Of a DNA stretch of 34,722 nt, positions 7,371 through 17,100 are shown one piece after another. Position numbers and translations under genes: made by a program. Under the pieces are notes generated by a model. That model was not told where the DNA came from, made no database searches, and was given only the letters and a program-made list of their open reading frames with translations. The DNA is from an uncultured Succinivibrionaceae bacterium (lineage in GTDB: Bacteria; Pseudomonadota; Gammaproteobacteria; Enterobacterales; Succinivibrionaceae), in assembly GCA_900539665.1 (NCBI GenBank), contig UQCV01000015.1, positions 1 through 34,722 of the forward strand, read 5' to 3'. Position 1 is the first letter of the stretch. Each line of letters begins with the position of its first letter.

Positions 7371-8966
7371 ATGTTAGAGCTACGTGGATGTTGGTATAGC
7401 TTAAAGATTCTTTTAGGTGGTGGCGCTACGCTATGGGGAGCGGGCTCATTGTTACTTTTAGGGTTAGATTTACACTTAGGGTTAGACTTTCAAGAATATA
7501 AATGTTTGGGCTCGGTATTTATCTATAAAAACGAAGTAATTAGCCCGAGTAAAGTGGTGCTTACAAGAGAGCATGATTTTTTAGGAACGGGTAACTTAAA
7601 ACTAGGAAATTTGGGACAACTAAGCTTCGGGAGAGTTAGCCACTCTGCCTTTCCATTATTAAATCAGACTAAGATGCAAGCTTTAGCTTTAAGTGGGTTT
7701 ACTAAAAGCACAAAAGCAAGCTTTGGCCTTGACTCTAACTCTAACGCAAACGCGAGCTTTAGGGCTAATGCGAACTTCAATGCGAATTCGAGTTTTAACT
7801 CCAATTCCAATTCCAACCTTCCCCTAGAAACTTCTTTTTATCCGTGTTTTAAAAGTGGTGTTTATAGCCTCGAGCTTAATGATAAATGGGGCCCGTTTAA
7901 AGCACATGATATGTTAGTTAAAGAGGTTGTGGCTAGTGGTGTATGTGTAGAACGCATCACGCCTAAGTTTTTAGGGTGGATTAAGGTTTCAAATTATAGT
8001 GGCGCCTTAAAAGATATAGAAGGAGATACAAAAGGAGATGCATATGTGGAAGGAGATGCAGCAGCATCATCTATAATCGCAGATGCAAAAAATAGCACTC
8101 AAAATGGTTCTGAAAAAACTGTAGCCAAAACTGCATTAAGTAGTGGCGCTGTTCCCAATATTGGATCGAAGTTTAAAATGGAGTTTGGAACGGAGCTTGG
8201 TTCAGAACTGTATTTGGGACTTAATAGGAGATTTAGTTGGAGTTTTGATTGGGGTTATGAGGTGACGCTCTTAAAGACGCCAAGTATCTATGTGGCTAAT
8301 GACCTTTTGATATTAAGTAGGGCGCGAGAATCATGGTTGTGTTTAGGCGCCTCTACACGTAATGCTTCAATTCTAAAAGATGCGCTAGTAAGAGATGCGA
8401 TATTTAGTAACGTAAATGAAAAAGCCAAATCAAAGTCAACTCCCGGTTCAAACTTCGCCCTAAACCCAAGGTTTAAGGCGAAGCAACTTACTTTTATTAA
8501 ATGCCAAAAATCTACTTTAAACCAAGTTTCAAATACGCATAACTATGCGCCTATTAAAGTTTGGAAGTGGCATTTAGTACGAGCTTTGGAGCAAGTTTTA
8601 GCACAAGCTTCGGTTCAAGGCCAAGGCCAAATTTTCGATTCAACTTCGGTGCCTACCCAAGCGTTAGCGTCAACGTTAAGTTTGCCCCCTGTTTTATCCT
8701 CAGATTTTAGGTGGCGAGAGATATACGTAGTCCCTAAGAGCATCTTAATGGACGCCAATTTAACGTACCGTATTAACTTAAAGCCTGGTGAGCTCTTTAT
8801 TATGGGTGGCACAAAAGAGGCCCTTGATTCAAGAATTTTAGGTGGGTTACCAAATACCAAAACTAAACTTCGGGAGGTTAAATGGTATTTCGGGCAGAGA
8901 CCTAAATTTACTAGCGCGAACAAACACTTGTTTTGGGATAGGAGGTTTTACTCGGACCTTTATTAA
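7371..8966 (+). CDS. TrhF/TraF-like S26 signal-peptidase-family conjugation protein, strongly expanded
   Basis: The 531-residue protein has one N-terminal membrane segment (about 17-40), then FQEYKCLGSVFIY, which resembles the CLP..F start of conjugative TrhF proteins. MLVKEVV around K184 fits the lysine box of S26 peptidases. Near the C-terminus GELFIMGG followed by LDSRILGG (DSR at about 486-488) fits the conserved box ending in S/D-x-D-S-R-x-x-G. The usual catalytic S-M/P context is not visible, so activity is uncertain. S26 conjugation peptidases are normally below 250 residues; here the excess is low-complexity sequence, including an N/S/A-rich tract at 121-149 and EGD repeats. I chose ATG 7371 (AGGG 5 nt ahead) over an upstream TTG at 7338. 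It follows traC, as in SXT-type transfer loci. Confidence 0.65.
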   Translation: MLELRGCWYSLKILLGGGATLWGAGSLLLLGLDLHLGLDFQEYKCLGSVFIYKNEVISPSKVVLTREHDFLGTGNLKLGNLGQLSFGRVSHSAFPLLNQTKMQALALSGFTKSTKASFGLDSNSNANASFRANANFNANSSFNSNSNSNLPLETSFYPCFKSGVYSLELNDKWGPFKAHDMLVKEVVASGVCVERITPKFLGWIKVSNYSGALKDIEGDTKGDAYVEGDAAASSIIADAKNSTQNGSEKTVAKTALSSGAVPNIGSKFKMEFGTELGSELYLGLNRRFSWSFDWGYEVTLLKTPSIYVANDLLILSRARESWLCLGASTRNASILKDALVRDAIFSNVNEKAKSKSTPGSNFALNPRFKAKQLTFIKCQKSTLNQVSNTHNYAPIKVWKWHLVRALEQVLAQASVQGQGQIFDSTSVPTQALASTLSLPPVLSSDFRWREIYVVPKSILMDANLTYRINLKPGELFIMGGTKEALDSRILGGLPNTKTKLREVKWYFGQRPKFTSANKHLFWDRRFYSDLY

Positions 8967-9580
8967 GTTTGCTTAAGTATTTAGCCCTAGAGTCTTAGAA
9001 TTTGCCTAAGAGTTAGCTTAAGAATTAGACAAAGAGTTAGCCTTAAAAGGCGCAATTTAAGAGTACGGATTGTTCTTTTAGTTCTTATTGTTTTGAGGGG
9101 TATTGTGTTCAATTAGCCTGCGTTGAGTTTACCTAGCCCGTGTTACCTTTAACTGTGTCGATTTTACTTGTTTTAAGTAAAATGCACTAACTTTTTTGAT
9201 TAATGCTATAATCCATTCCTTAGAGAGTTACCATTTAGTGGCGTGTATATTATAGTTAGAGGTTGGTTTTTGTTTCTGTAAAAACTTTTGTGGCTATGGC
9301 TTAGCCCGATGCTTAGCTTAGCAGGGGCACTTTGAAATTTTGGTGAAGCGCGATTGTTTGTTTAAACTCACCAATTTTAATTTTCATATTACGTTAGGTT
9401 TTAAGAAAGTTAAACCTTAGAAAGCCAAATTTTTAAAAACAAAATCTTGCAAGCCCAAACCTTGAAAGTCAAAACCAACGCTAAGCTCTTGATAGCAACG
9501 TTAAGCGTTAAGCCCTCAAAAATTATATTACCCTCTCAGTAAATTCAAATTATAGATTGTAGCAAGTAGATTCTAACATT
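8967..9580. other. Intergenic region upstream of the DUF2791 ATPase, with one candidate promoter
   Basis: This is a 0.6-kb spacer without a supported gene. The best signal is an extended -10, TGCTATAAT at 9204-9212, lacking a good -35. If used, it gives a leader of about 360 nt before the ATPase, long enough for an RNA element, though I recognise no known RNA in it. Confidence 0.35.
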
Positions 9581-10891
9581 ATGGAAAACAACCAAAAACT
9601 TAAAATCAGGAAGAAAGATCGCAGTGCCATTATTGATTCATTAAAAATGGGTATTGTGCCACGCGTAGGTTTACAGCATATTCAAGTTGGTAGAAGTGCT
9701 GAAATCTCTGAAATGATTAAAGATTTTAAAGCTATCAGTGAAGGGGCTGCTAAAACTCGTTTTATCATCGGTTCGTTCGGGGCCGGTAAAACCTTCTTTT
9801 TGACTCTTTCTAAGTTGATGGCCCATGAATACAATTTGGTGGTTATGAATGCCGATTTAACGGTTGATCGTCTACTTTCAGGGACGGAAGGTCGTACCCG
9901 CCGTCTCTTTAGCGAACTCGTGGCTAACATGTCAGTTAAGACTCGCCCTGGTGGGGACGCTTTACGTTCTATTATTGAAGGTTGGGCTTCTGGCGTTTTA
10001 GAATCTTGCGGTGAAGAACATATCACCCCAACTTTACTCCAAAAGTTCTTACAGCCACTAGAAAAGTATGTTAACTGCTACGATTTTGCGACTGTATTAA
10101 GCGTTTATATCAACGCTTATGAAGAAGGTAACGATACCGATATGAATCGAGCTTTACGTTGGTTGCGTGCAGAATACTCAACTAAGACCGAAGCTCGTAC
10201 TGAACTTGGGGTTAGAACCATTATTGATGATGGTAACTTCTACGACTACATTAAATTATTCTCTGGCTTTGTGCGCTTAGCAGGTTATGATGGGCTCGTC
10301 GTTTGTATCGATGAACTTGCAGTCTTAGCTCGTCTACGTTCACAGACTAGAAATAAGAACTTCGAACGTATCCTTGGGATCATTAACGAAGCAAGTTCAG
10401 GCACAACTGAAAACCTAGACTTCATTTTTGGTGGAACCCCTGAAATCTTAGAAGATGAAAACCGTGGGATGTATAGCTACGGAGCTTTGAAGACTCGTTT
10501 GGCTGCTAATCCATTTGCCGATGAAAAGCATGTAGACTTAACCGGCCCAGTTTTACGCCTCCAAAACTTAACCCAAGAAGAACTTATGGTGTTGTTCCAC
10601 AACATTCGTAACGTATACTCTGAATACGATGTTAGCCGTCAGTTGATAGATGACAACGGGATCCGTGATTTTATGGCTTGGATTTTAGGTCGCATGGGCG
10701 CTCGTAGTTACTTGTCACCACGTGAATCTGTTAAGACCTTTATGAGTCTTTTAACTCAGCTTGAAAACTATCCTGACACTAAGGTTGCTGATTACTTGGG
10801 TTCTATTACTCTTCCAGCAGCTTCTGATGCCACAGGCACAACCGTTAGCGCAGAAGACGAAGATCTCGCAGATTTAATCTTATCGCACTAA
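9581..10891 (+). CDS. DUF2791 / BrxD-like P-loop ATPase (orphan)
   Basis: The 436-residue protein matches the BrxD-like ATP-binding family (DUF2791) in length and motifs. The P-loop GSFGAGKT is at residues 64-71 and Walker B LVVCIDEL has D244-E245. The segment IFGGTPEIL...GMYSYGALKTRL is a family signature downstream of Walker B. It is soluble and probably an AAA+-like ATPase acting on nucleic acid or a partner protein. BrxD works beside a helicase in type 2 BREX phage defence, but no PglX, PglZ, BrxC or BrxHI gene is near. The nearest helicase is 3.3 kb downstream and of a different superfamily. No clear ribosome site precedes the ATG. A terminator follows, so it is probably monocistronic. 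Confidence 0.85.
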   Translation: MENNQKLKIRKKDRSAIIDSLKMGIVPRVGLQHIQVGRSAEISEMIKDFKAISEGAAKTRFIIGSFGAGKTFFLTLSKLMAHEYNLVVMNADLTVDRLLSGTEGRTRRLFSELVANMSVKTRPGGDALRSIIEGWASGVLESCGEEHITPTLLQKFLQPLEKYVNCYDFATVLSVYINAYEEGNDTDMNRALRWLRAEYSTKTEARTELGVRTIIDDGNFYDYIKLFSGFVRLAGYDGLVVCIDELAVLARLRSQTRNKNFERILGIINEASSGTTENLDFIFGGTPEILEDENRGMYSYGALKTRLAANPFADEKHVDLTGPVLRLQNLTQEELMVLFHNIRNVYSEYDVSRQLIDDNGIRDFMAWILGRMGARSYLSPRESVKTFMSLLTQLENYPDTKVADYLGSITLPAASDATGTTVSAEDEDLADLILSH

Positions 10892-10935
10892 GTTTTTAGT
10901 AGCTAATAAGTTTTTAGTGACCAAACTATAAAGCG

Positions 10936-10975
10936 CAAGGCTCGCTATTTTAAAAATGGCGGGCCTTTGTTTTGG
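10936..10975 (+). terminator. Rho-independent terminator after the DUF2791 ATPase
   Basis: AAGGCTCGCTATTTT pairs with AAAATGGCGGGCCTT (two mismatches or G-T pairs), and TTTGTTTT follows. It lies 45 nt after the stop codon. Confidence 0.75.
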
Positions 10976-11568
10976 TAGGGGCTAGATGTTAGTTTGACCT
11001 GTTCTTTCTATTTTTTTGCTTTTTTTCTTTCCCTTCCGTTCCTTTGGCAGGGAGTAGTTAAAATTTAATTTTTAGCTAAGGGTCTTTTTATTTATCAAAA
11101 GTAAAATCATTAACTTACAGTTAGGAAGCATCTTTTTGTCATGGTTTTGCAAACGTTTTTACAAAAACAAAAATTTTTAGAAAAATCCCGCAGTCTTTAT
11201 CACTTCTTTTATGTAAGTTAATGGACGTCTCTGGTTGTTTAGGTTACTTTGAGCGTGAAATAAAGGTGAGAGCCTTTATCGTATAACGTATTTGGCTAAG
11301 CATAATGTTAGTTGCTGTCACAAGGCTTGATTTACATGCATTTGGTGTATTTAAAGAAGTAAGTTGCAATTAAGTTAGCTTAAAGGTAGTAAATTCTAGT
11401 TTTTAATTTTATTCTCAAAAGTGCTAGGGTAAAATCAAAAACCAATATAGATAAAAAAACTTACCGCTAGACTGAAATACATATAAATATGCTCCCAAAA
11501 ACATTGACCGCATAACTAAAAGCGAATTGGGACTTATTTTATTTTAGAATAGCTAAGGAGAACTCAAT
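10976..11568. other. Intergenic region, no gene seen
   Basis: This 0.6-kb AT-rich stretch has no supported frame on either strand and no recognised RNA. Its 3' end supplies the strong ribosome site (AAGGAGA) of the next gene. Confidence 0.4.
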
Positions 11569-12513
11569 ATGGCAACTACAGACGTAAAAAACAAAGCCAA
11601 TCTTGACTTGTGGACTCCTGGGTACTCGCGTGAAACTTTAAGCATTGCCAAAAAGAATAGAGTTCATGTATTGCCACGCCGAGGCTTTTACAGCTTTTTG
11701 TCCGTGGTTCTCATGTTGTCAGGGATTTTTTTATTCTGCCTGGCCGTTCTTGATGCTAAAAGGGAAGCTGATTCCGCTTTAGTGATTAATGCGGTGGTTG
11801 TCGATTCCATCCAGGAAGGTTCTTCCTGCCGTATAATTGTCAGATACAATGAAGTTAATGGGTTCTCTGGTTTTGGGGAAATTATACTGCCATCTTGTTT
11901 AGCTTTAGGTGAAACCATAGAAGTTCACAACAAGTGGGATGAAAAAACTAAAAAATCTGTATTACAGCCTGTAGACACGCTGTCATTTATGCATGACTAT
12001 CAAACATTAATTGTCGCTGGGACTTTTGTGGCTCTAGCTATGTTTTTAATGTACCGTGTTATTAGTGCCTTACGCTTGGCTCTTGCTTTAACTACGACTC
12101 TAAATTTTCATGAAAGAGTTACTGTGATTGGGATTTTAAGAAAACATGGTCGTCGTGGTTGCTGGTTAGTAAAACCTGTTTATTTAGCAGCTGATGGCCG
12201 CGTTTTAGTTGATTACCAACATATGGTAGGTCCTAATTTTACTGACTTTGAAAAAGTATTAGGGCAAAGCACGGTGATTGGGATTAATAACGGCTACTTT
12301 ATAAAGATTGGTAAGTTATTTTGTGCCACTCCGGCTTTAAATCAAGTGGTAAACCAAGAAGTAGGTGTAGTAGCACCTTTAACTGAGCTGTCAACCGAAT
12401 TACATAAAGCCACTGAAGAAGAAAATTCAGTAGAGCTTAAATCTAGTCAAGAATTAGTATTTAAGGCTAAGCAGGAGCTTAGTCAAACAGAAAATCAAGA
12501 GGATCATAACTAA
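11569..12513 (+). CDS. DUF3592-like inner-membrane protein
   Basis: The 314-residue protein has two membrane segments, about 41-61 and 145-172. They flank a roughly 80-residue beta-rich loop (residues 62-145, ending in a GETIEVHNKWDEKTKKS stretch), the layout of DUF3592 proteins. A cytoplasmic region of about 140 residues follows, with an acidic, Q/E-rich tail. The family has no defined function, and the assignment rests on topology more than on sequence identity. The ATG has a strong AAGGAGA ribosome site. The stop overlaps the tusE start (TAATG), so the two are translated as a coupled pair. Confidence 0.6.
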   Translation: MATTDVKNKANLDLWTPGYSRETLSIAKKNRVHVLPRRGFYSFLSVVLMLSGIFLFCLAVLDAKREADSALVINAVVVDSIQEGSSCRIIVRYNEVNGFSGFGEIILPSCLALGETIEVHNKWDEKTKKSVLQPVDTLSFMHDYQTLIVAGTFVALAMFLMYRVISALRLALALTTTLNFHERVTVIGILRKHGRRGCWLVKPVYLAADGRVLVDYQHMVGPNFTDFEKVLGQSTVIGINNGYFIKIGKLFCATPALNQVVNQEVGVVAPLTELSTELHKATEEENSVELKSSQELVFKAKQELSQTENQEDHN

Positions 12514-12845
12514 TGGGTATCATGGTAAACGGGCGGGAGCTTGAAACCGATGCAGAAGGATTTTTAGTTAATAGGGATGATTGGAACCCAGAAGTAGCTC
12601 AGGTTATAGCGCAAAATCAAGGTTTAGAACTGACCCCAGAACGTTTAGAAGTTGTTATGTTCGTCCGGACCTTTTATGAAAAGTACAACACTTCTCCGGC
12701 GATCAGAGCCTTAGTTAAAGCTATGGCGCAAGAATACGGCCCTGAAAAAGGTTCAAGCCGTTATTTATATAAATTGTTTCCTGATGGCCCTGCCATGCAG
12801 GCAGCACGCATCGCGGGCTTACCTCGACCAGTGCGTTGTATTTAA
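12513..12845 (+). CDS. tusE: TusE/DsrC family sulfur-relay protein
   Basis: At 110 residues this has the length of TusE. The sequence has the family landmarks in order: ETDAEGFL near the N-terminus, DWNPEVA, FVRTFYEKYNTSPAIRALVKA, the GSSRYLYKLFPDGPA block, and the C-terminal arm GLPRPVRCI with the conserved penultimate cysteine (C109). TusE accepts persulfide sulfur from TusBCD and hands it to MnmA for 2-thiouridine synthesis at tRNA position 34. The cysteine nearer the start of the arm, present in dissimilatory DsrC, is absent, so this is a TusE rather than a sulfite-reduction DsrC. Translation is coupled to the membrane protein upstream by TAATG; a second ATG at 12522 is possible. Confidence 0.93.
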   Translation: MGIMVNGRELETDAEGFLVNRDDWNPEVAQVIAQNQGLELTPERLEVVMFVRTFYEKYNTSPAIRALVKAMAQEYGPEKGSSRYLYKLFPDGPAMQAARIAGLPRPVRCI

Positions 12846-14160
12846 GTTGTAACTCAAATAAGAATAAGCGCCTAAAATCCCAAAACATGCTCCCTACTTC
12901 AAGATACGAAATCCCGGTTTTAAGGTATGAATCCTGGCTTTGGGATATGAAACTCTGTTTTTGGCTTTTTAGAGCAAGTTTAAGACCTTTGTGGCTAAGC
13001 TTATTAGCTTTTAGGGCGGTAAACTACGCTTTTTAGGCCTTAAAATCAAGGAGTTAGGCTGTATTTAAGTGCGTCTAAAAGCAAGATGCTTCAAACCTTT
13101 AAAAGGTTTACGTACGTTTTTTAGATGTGTTAATCTAAGCCTCTTAAAATTTTCGGAATGGATAACAAAAATCATACCCCATAAACTAATTTTAAAGGTA
13201 AAATAAGGTAATTGGTTTTACGGATGTTGAGAGTAAAACCATGTTTGTTAAGGCGTTGTTTTTGTAGCCTTTGAAGAGTTTAGATAGTTAAGATATTGGG
13301 CTTAGCTTTTTATGTAGTTATTTAGCTTTTTAGTCCGCTCATAATATTTTACGTTCTAACTTCTTTAAATGAAAAAAGTGTAATTTTTCGAAAAAAAATA
13401 TATGTCGCTTGCATGTTAGCTCGGGTGAGCTTTTCCCCGTAGGGCTATGAGCCGTATATTAAAACTCACCCAAAGATTTACCTTTAAGTGTAAGTAACTT
13501 TGGGTGTCAGTAACTTTAAGTGTAAATAGCATTAAGTGTAAATAGGTGTCTTCTCACTTAAGTCACTTAACTCGCTTAAGCTTTAGATCTTTAAGCAGAC
13601 GTATACTTTTAAAAGAAATTTAGTAGTAAGCTTGAACTTAAAAAGTTTTCTTAAAAGCAAAATTTTAAAGATTTAGCGCCTGTATGTAGCTAAATACCTG
13701 TTTAAACGCTAAGCTTAAATGTTGAGCTTAACCGCTATAAATACGTTAAAGCTTTAAACATCTTGAGGCTAAGAGACGAACTTAAGCCTAAAAGCCTAAA
13801 AACAAAATCCAAGACAAACTTAATTATAAATCAACAAAATATACACCAGACCTGTGGCGCTTTCGCTATGATTGTAATAAAGCTTTAGTGACCACCGGAA
13901 AATTTATTTTGCCTCTTCCTATAAAGGTGCTAATAAAAATGAAGAAGGAAGAAGCTCTGGTTTTTTAGTGTGCTGATAGCTAAAACGCTATTTTAGGATT
14001 AGTCTAAACGACTTTTAAAATTGAAGTGTTCTCTTTGTGGTTTAGCGGGAGCCAAAGTTTATCGGGAACCAAAGTTTTAAAAAACCTTTAAATAACAATT
14101 TTTTTAGCGGTACACAAATGAGTTTAAAGCAGTTTGATTAAACTTGTGGAGAAGAAAGTA
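12846..14160. other. Long intergenic region (1.3 kb)
   Basis: No supported gene lies here, although several short frames are open. It contains a small palindrome AAACCTTT/AAAGGTTT at 13093-13109 with a T-tract at 13117-13122 that could end the tusE transcript, an inverted repeat GGTTTTAC/GTAAAACC (13214-13240), and a four-copy 16-bp tandem repeat (13481-13544). A 7-codon frame (MSLKQFD) ends just before the helicase start. Confidence 0.45.
13481..13544. repeat. Four tandem copies of a 16-bp repeat
   Basis: Copies at 13481, 13497, 13513 and 13529 follow the pattern ACTTTAAGTGTAARTA. The third copy matches it exactly and the others differ at 1-5 positions. The 16-bp period and the conserved TTAAGTGTAA core suggest repeated protein-binding sites more than slippage, but no function is known. 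Confidence 0.7.
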
Positions 14161-17100
14161 ATGTCATTGTTATTAAACGCTATGCAAAAAGCAGCAGCTG
14201 AAGACCGTTCAACTTGTTGTCTCGTCTGTGGGAAGTCAGGGACCGGTAAAACAGCGCTCTTAACAGAAAAAGCCCGTTTATTACACGAAACTGCCAATAT
14301 TCCCTACGATAAGATGGCGGTGATTTTTCAGAGTGAACGTGATGCTTCGCAAGCACGAGCTCAAATTATAAACGCGCCGGCCAAAGATGGAGCTTCATTA
14401 GTTAGTGCCCGCGATCTACGTTTCTTTGGGACCTTCTTATCTGTAAGTTATGAGCTCCTTCGAGAAAATTTAGCTCTAGGCTGTTTAGATTGGTTTCATA
14501 GTGGTTTTACCGTTATGGACAGCGAACAAGAATTCGACATCGCCGCTCGCCTTATGGCAGAAAAAGATTATGGCTTGTTTAAAAACAATTTACGCCTTAA
14601 GGTAAGCCGTGCCGTCCGCGGGCTCTATGTTGGAAGTGAAGAAGAAAATGTAGGCCTTAAAGCCCTCCACGATGACCTTATTAGTTATTTACGTGAAAAC
14701 CGCATTATTATTAGGGATAAGCTTCCTGAATGGGCGGTTTTTTTAGCTGGCCAAGAAAATGCTTCATTGCCTAGTGTTTTTATGGTTGATAACATTCACC
14801 GGACTTGTGAAGTTGAATGGAAAGCCTTGATGGCGCTAGCTAAACGGGCTTCAGAAAACACCTTTACCCTTGATCCAACCTTTAAGGTGAACACTTCTAA
14901 TGAAAGTGGGCCGGCCGAAGATGCAGTCCCTGATAGCTATCCGACTACTAAACGGTTTATAGTAGACCACGTTTTAGCTTTACAAAACGTAATGGCCACT
15001 AACATTATTACCTTAGAACACAATTACCGTTTAAGCCAACTACCATTAGTTGGAGCTAATTTTATTGCAGGGGACGTGGAAGCGGTCAAAGAAGGGATGC
15101 CTACTCCAAGTGGCACTATTGGCTTAACTTCATTTGCTGATAGTAGAGAAGCGGCAATTAGTATTGCGACCCAAATTGAAGAGCTTAGAATTAGAGGCGC
15201 GCAATACGCTGAAATCGGGATTTTATATGCCGATGGGTTTATGCAAAAGACGCTCCCATCTGTGTTACGAGAAAAGAATATTCCTTTTGAAAGCGGCTTA
15301 GGTGATTACTTAGGGGCGTTTTCTGGGGCAGCTTGGTTAGTGCGCGTGCTTAGATTCTCTCTAAGCCCAGTTAATAGTGCTAGTGGCACTGACGCGGTTT
15401 ATGACCGTAAGTTTGGTGATGTGGGCTTACGTCGAGGCGATAGCCGTAATATGTATAAAGGTGTCGGGGAACGTATTCCATCGCGCTCAGTGCTTTTTCA
15501 GAAAATGCGCTGGTTTGTTACTAACGCCAATGAAGCTGAAAACGCACTTAAGGCCAAATCGGCAGAACCTGGAGCAAGTATTTCTTCAGGGCTTAAAGCT
15601 TCTTGGATTAAGACTTACTTTGACTTAGACAATAGACTTAACCGCATTCCAAGCGATTATGAACAAAACTTAAAGAGTGTAAACTCTGTTATTGATACCA
15701 TTGAAGCTCTAAGAATTGGTGGTAAGCGTTCATTATTGCAAGCGATAGCTCAGTTCTTATGTAACTATAATGTGCGTGGCCGCTATGCGTTGATGAGACC
15801 TAGTTTTCCAAACTGCGTGCATTTAGCACACTATAAAGTTGATACCCCATACAACTTCCCATTCCTCTTTGTGACAGATTGTAATGATGGCAAGATTTCA
15901 GCTATTGTGGGTAATGACGCCACTTTAAAGCATGACCGCGAAGCGTTATATACGGCTTTTAAGCGTTGTAGCTTCGAATTGATGTTGTCTTACACTAGAA
16001 CTAAGATGGCCAAAAGCGGTTTAGTTTTGCAAATTACCCCAAGTCCATTGCTAGCTTCAATTCCAGAAAAGTATCTTACCTGCGATAGCACCGTAATTGA
16101 AGCCTTAAAGGCCGGGCGCAACAGTGTGTTCCCAGAAGAAAGCTTGGTGTCTTATGAAGACTTTATGGCCCGCTTTGATGAGAAGCAGTTAGCTCTCATT
16201 CAAAGTGACGCACCATTAACGCTCTTAAACGCTCCTGTTGGCACTGGTAAAACCATGATGGTGGTAGGGCGTATTTTGTACCTTAACCAGGTTAAGGGTG
16301 TAGCCTTTAGAAAGATGTTCGTTTGCTGCTTCTCTAAGCGCGCAGTTGCTGATGTGATGAATACAATTTTACACATCAAAGGTCTTTCCGGCTTAAGCCC
16401 GGTGTTAGATTTTCCGCTCTTTGGAACTTTTGAGTCACTTTGCGTGAAGCTTTTAAACAAGCGTTTAAAGATTTCCGAATACGGTTATGGCCGTGGCTTT
16501 AAGATCCAAAAGGAAGAAATCGAATTTAATCATGCGATGGAACTTGTGGCTGAGCTTAAGGGTTTAGATTATACAGACGATTTGGCCCGCACCACCCAAA
16601 AGTGGCTTGAAGCTGCTTACCGTCACGTCTATGGTGACATTTGGACGGAAATTTCGACCCTTTGTGGCGCTGATGCTTGCTTAAGTAATTATGAAGGTGA
16701 AACTGAAGCGTTACCAGAAAGTGCTAATGACCAAGAACAAGGACAAGATCTCGCTCCAGGCTTTGATCTTAGTGGCGTTTCCTCATTAAAGGCAAATGCA
16801 ACTTTGGCTGAAATTAGCGCTGATCCAGCATTTTCTGAATTTGTGGCGCGCACCGTACGCTTTAAGAAAGACAATAATATCATGAGCATGCGCGATGCGC
16901 GTTGCATTGCGATGGCTTTAGTTGGTGATATTGCTGACCAGATAAGCGAAGTTGTGGTTGATGAGTTCCAAGATTTTGATGCACTTCAATTAGGCTTTAT
17001 CAATAAGCTTGTTCAAGGAGGCGCCCGCTTAATGGCGGTTGCTGATTCAGAGCAAGCGATCAATGAATGGAAAACTCACGGCCTTAAAGCCATTAATTGC

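Noticed and set aside
9204..9580. A structured RNA (6S, tmRNA or SRP RNA) in the leader of the DUF2791 gene
   Set aside because: None of the conserved cores of these RNAs could be found; only a promoter-like extended -10 supports transcription.
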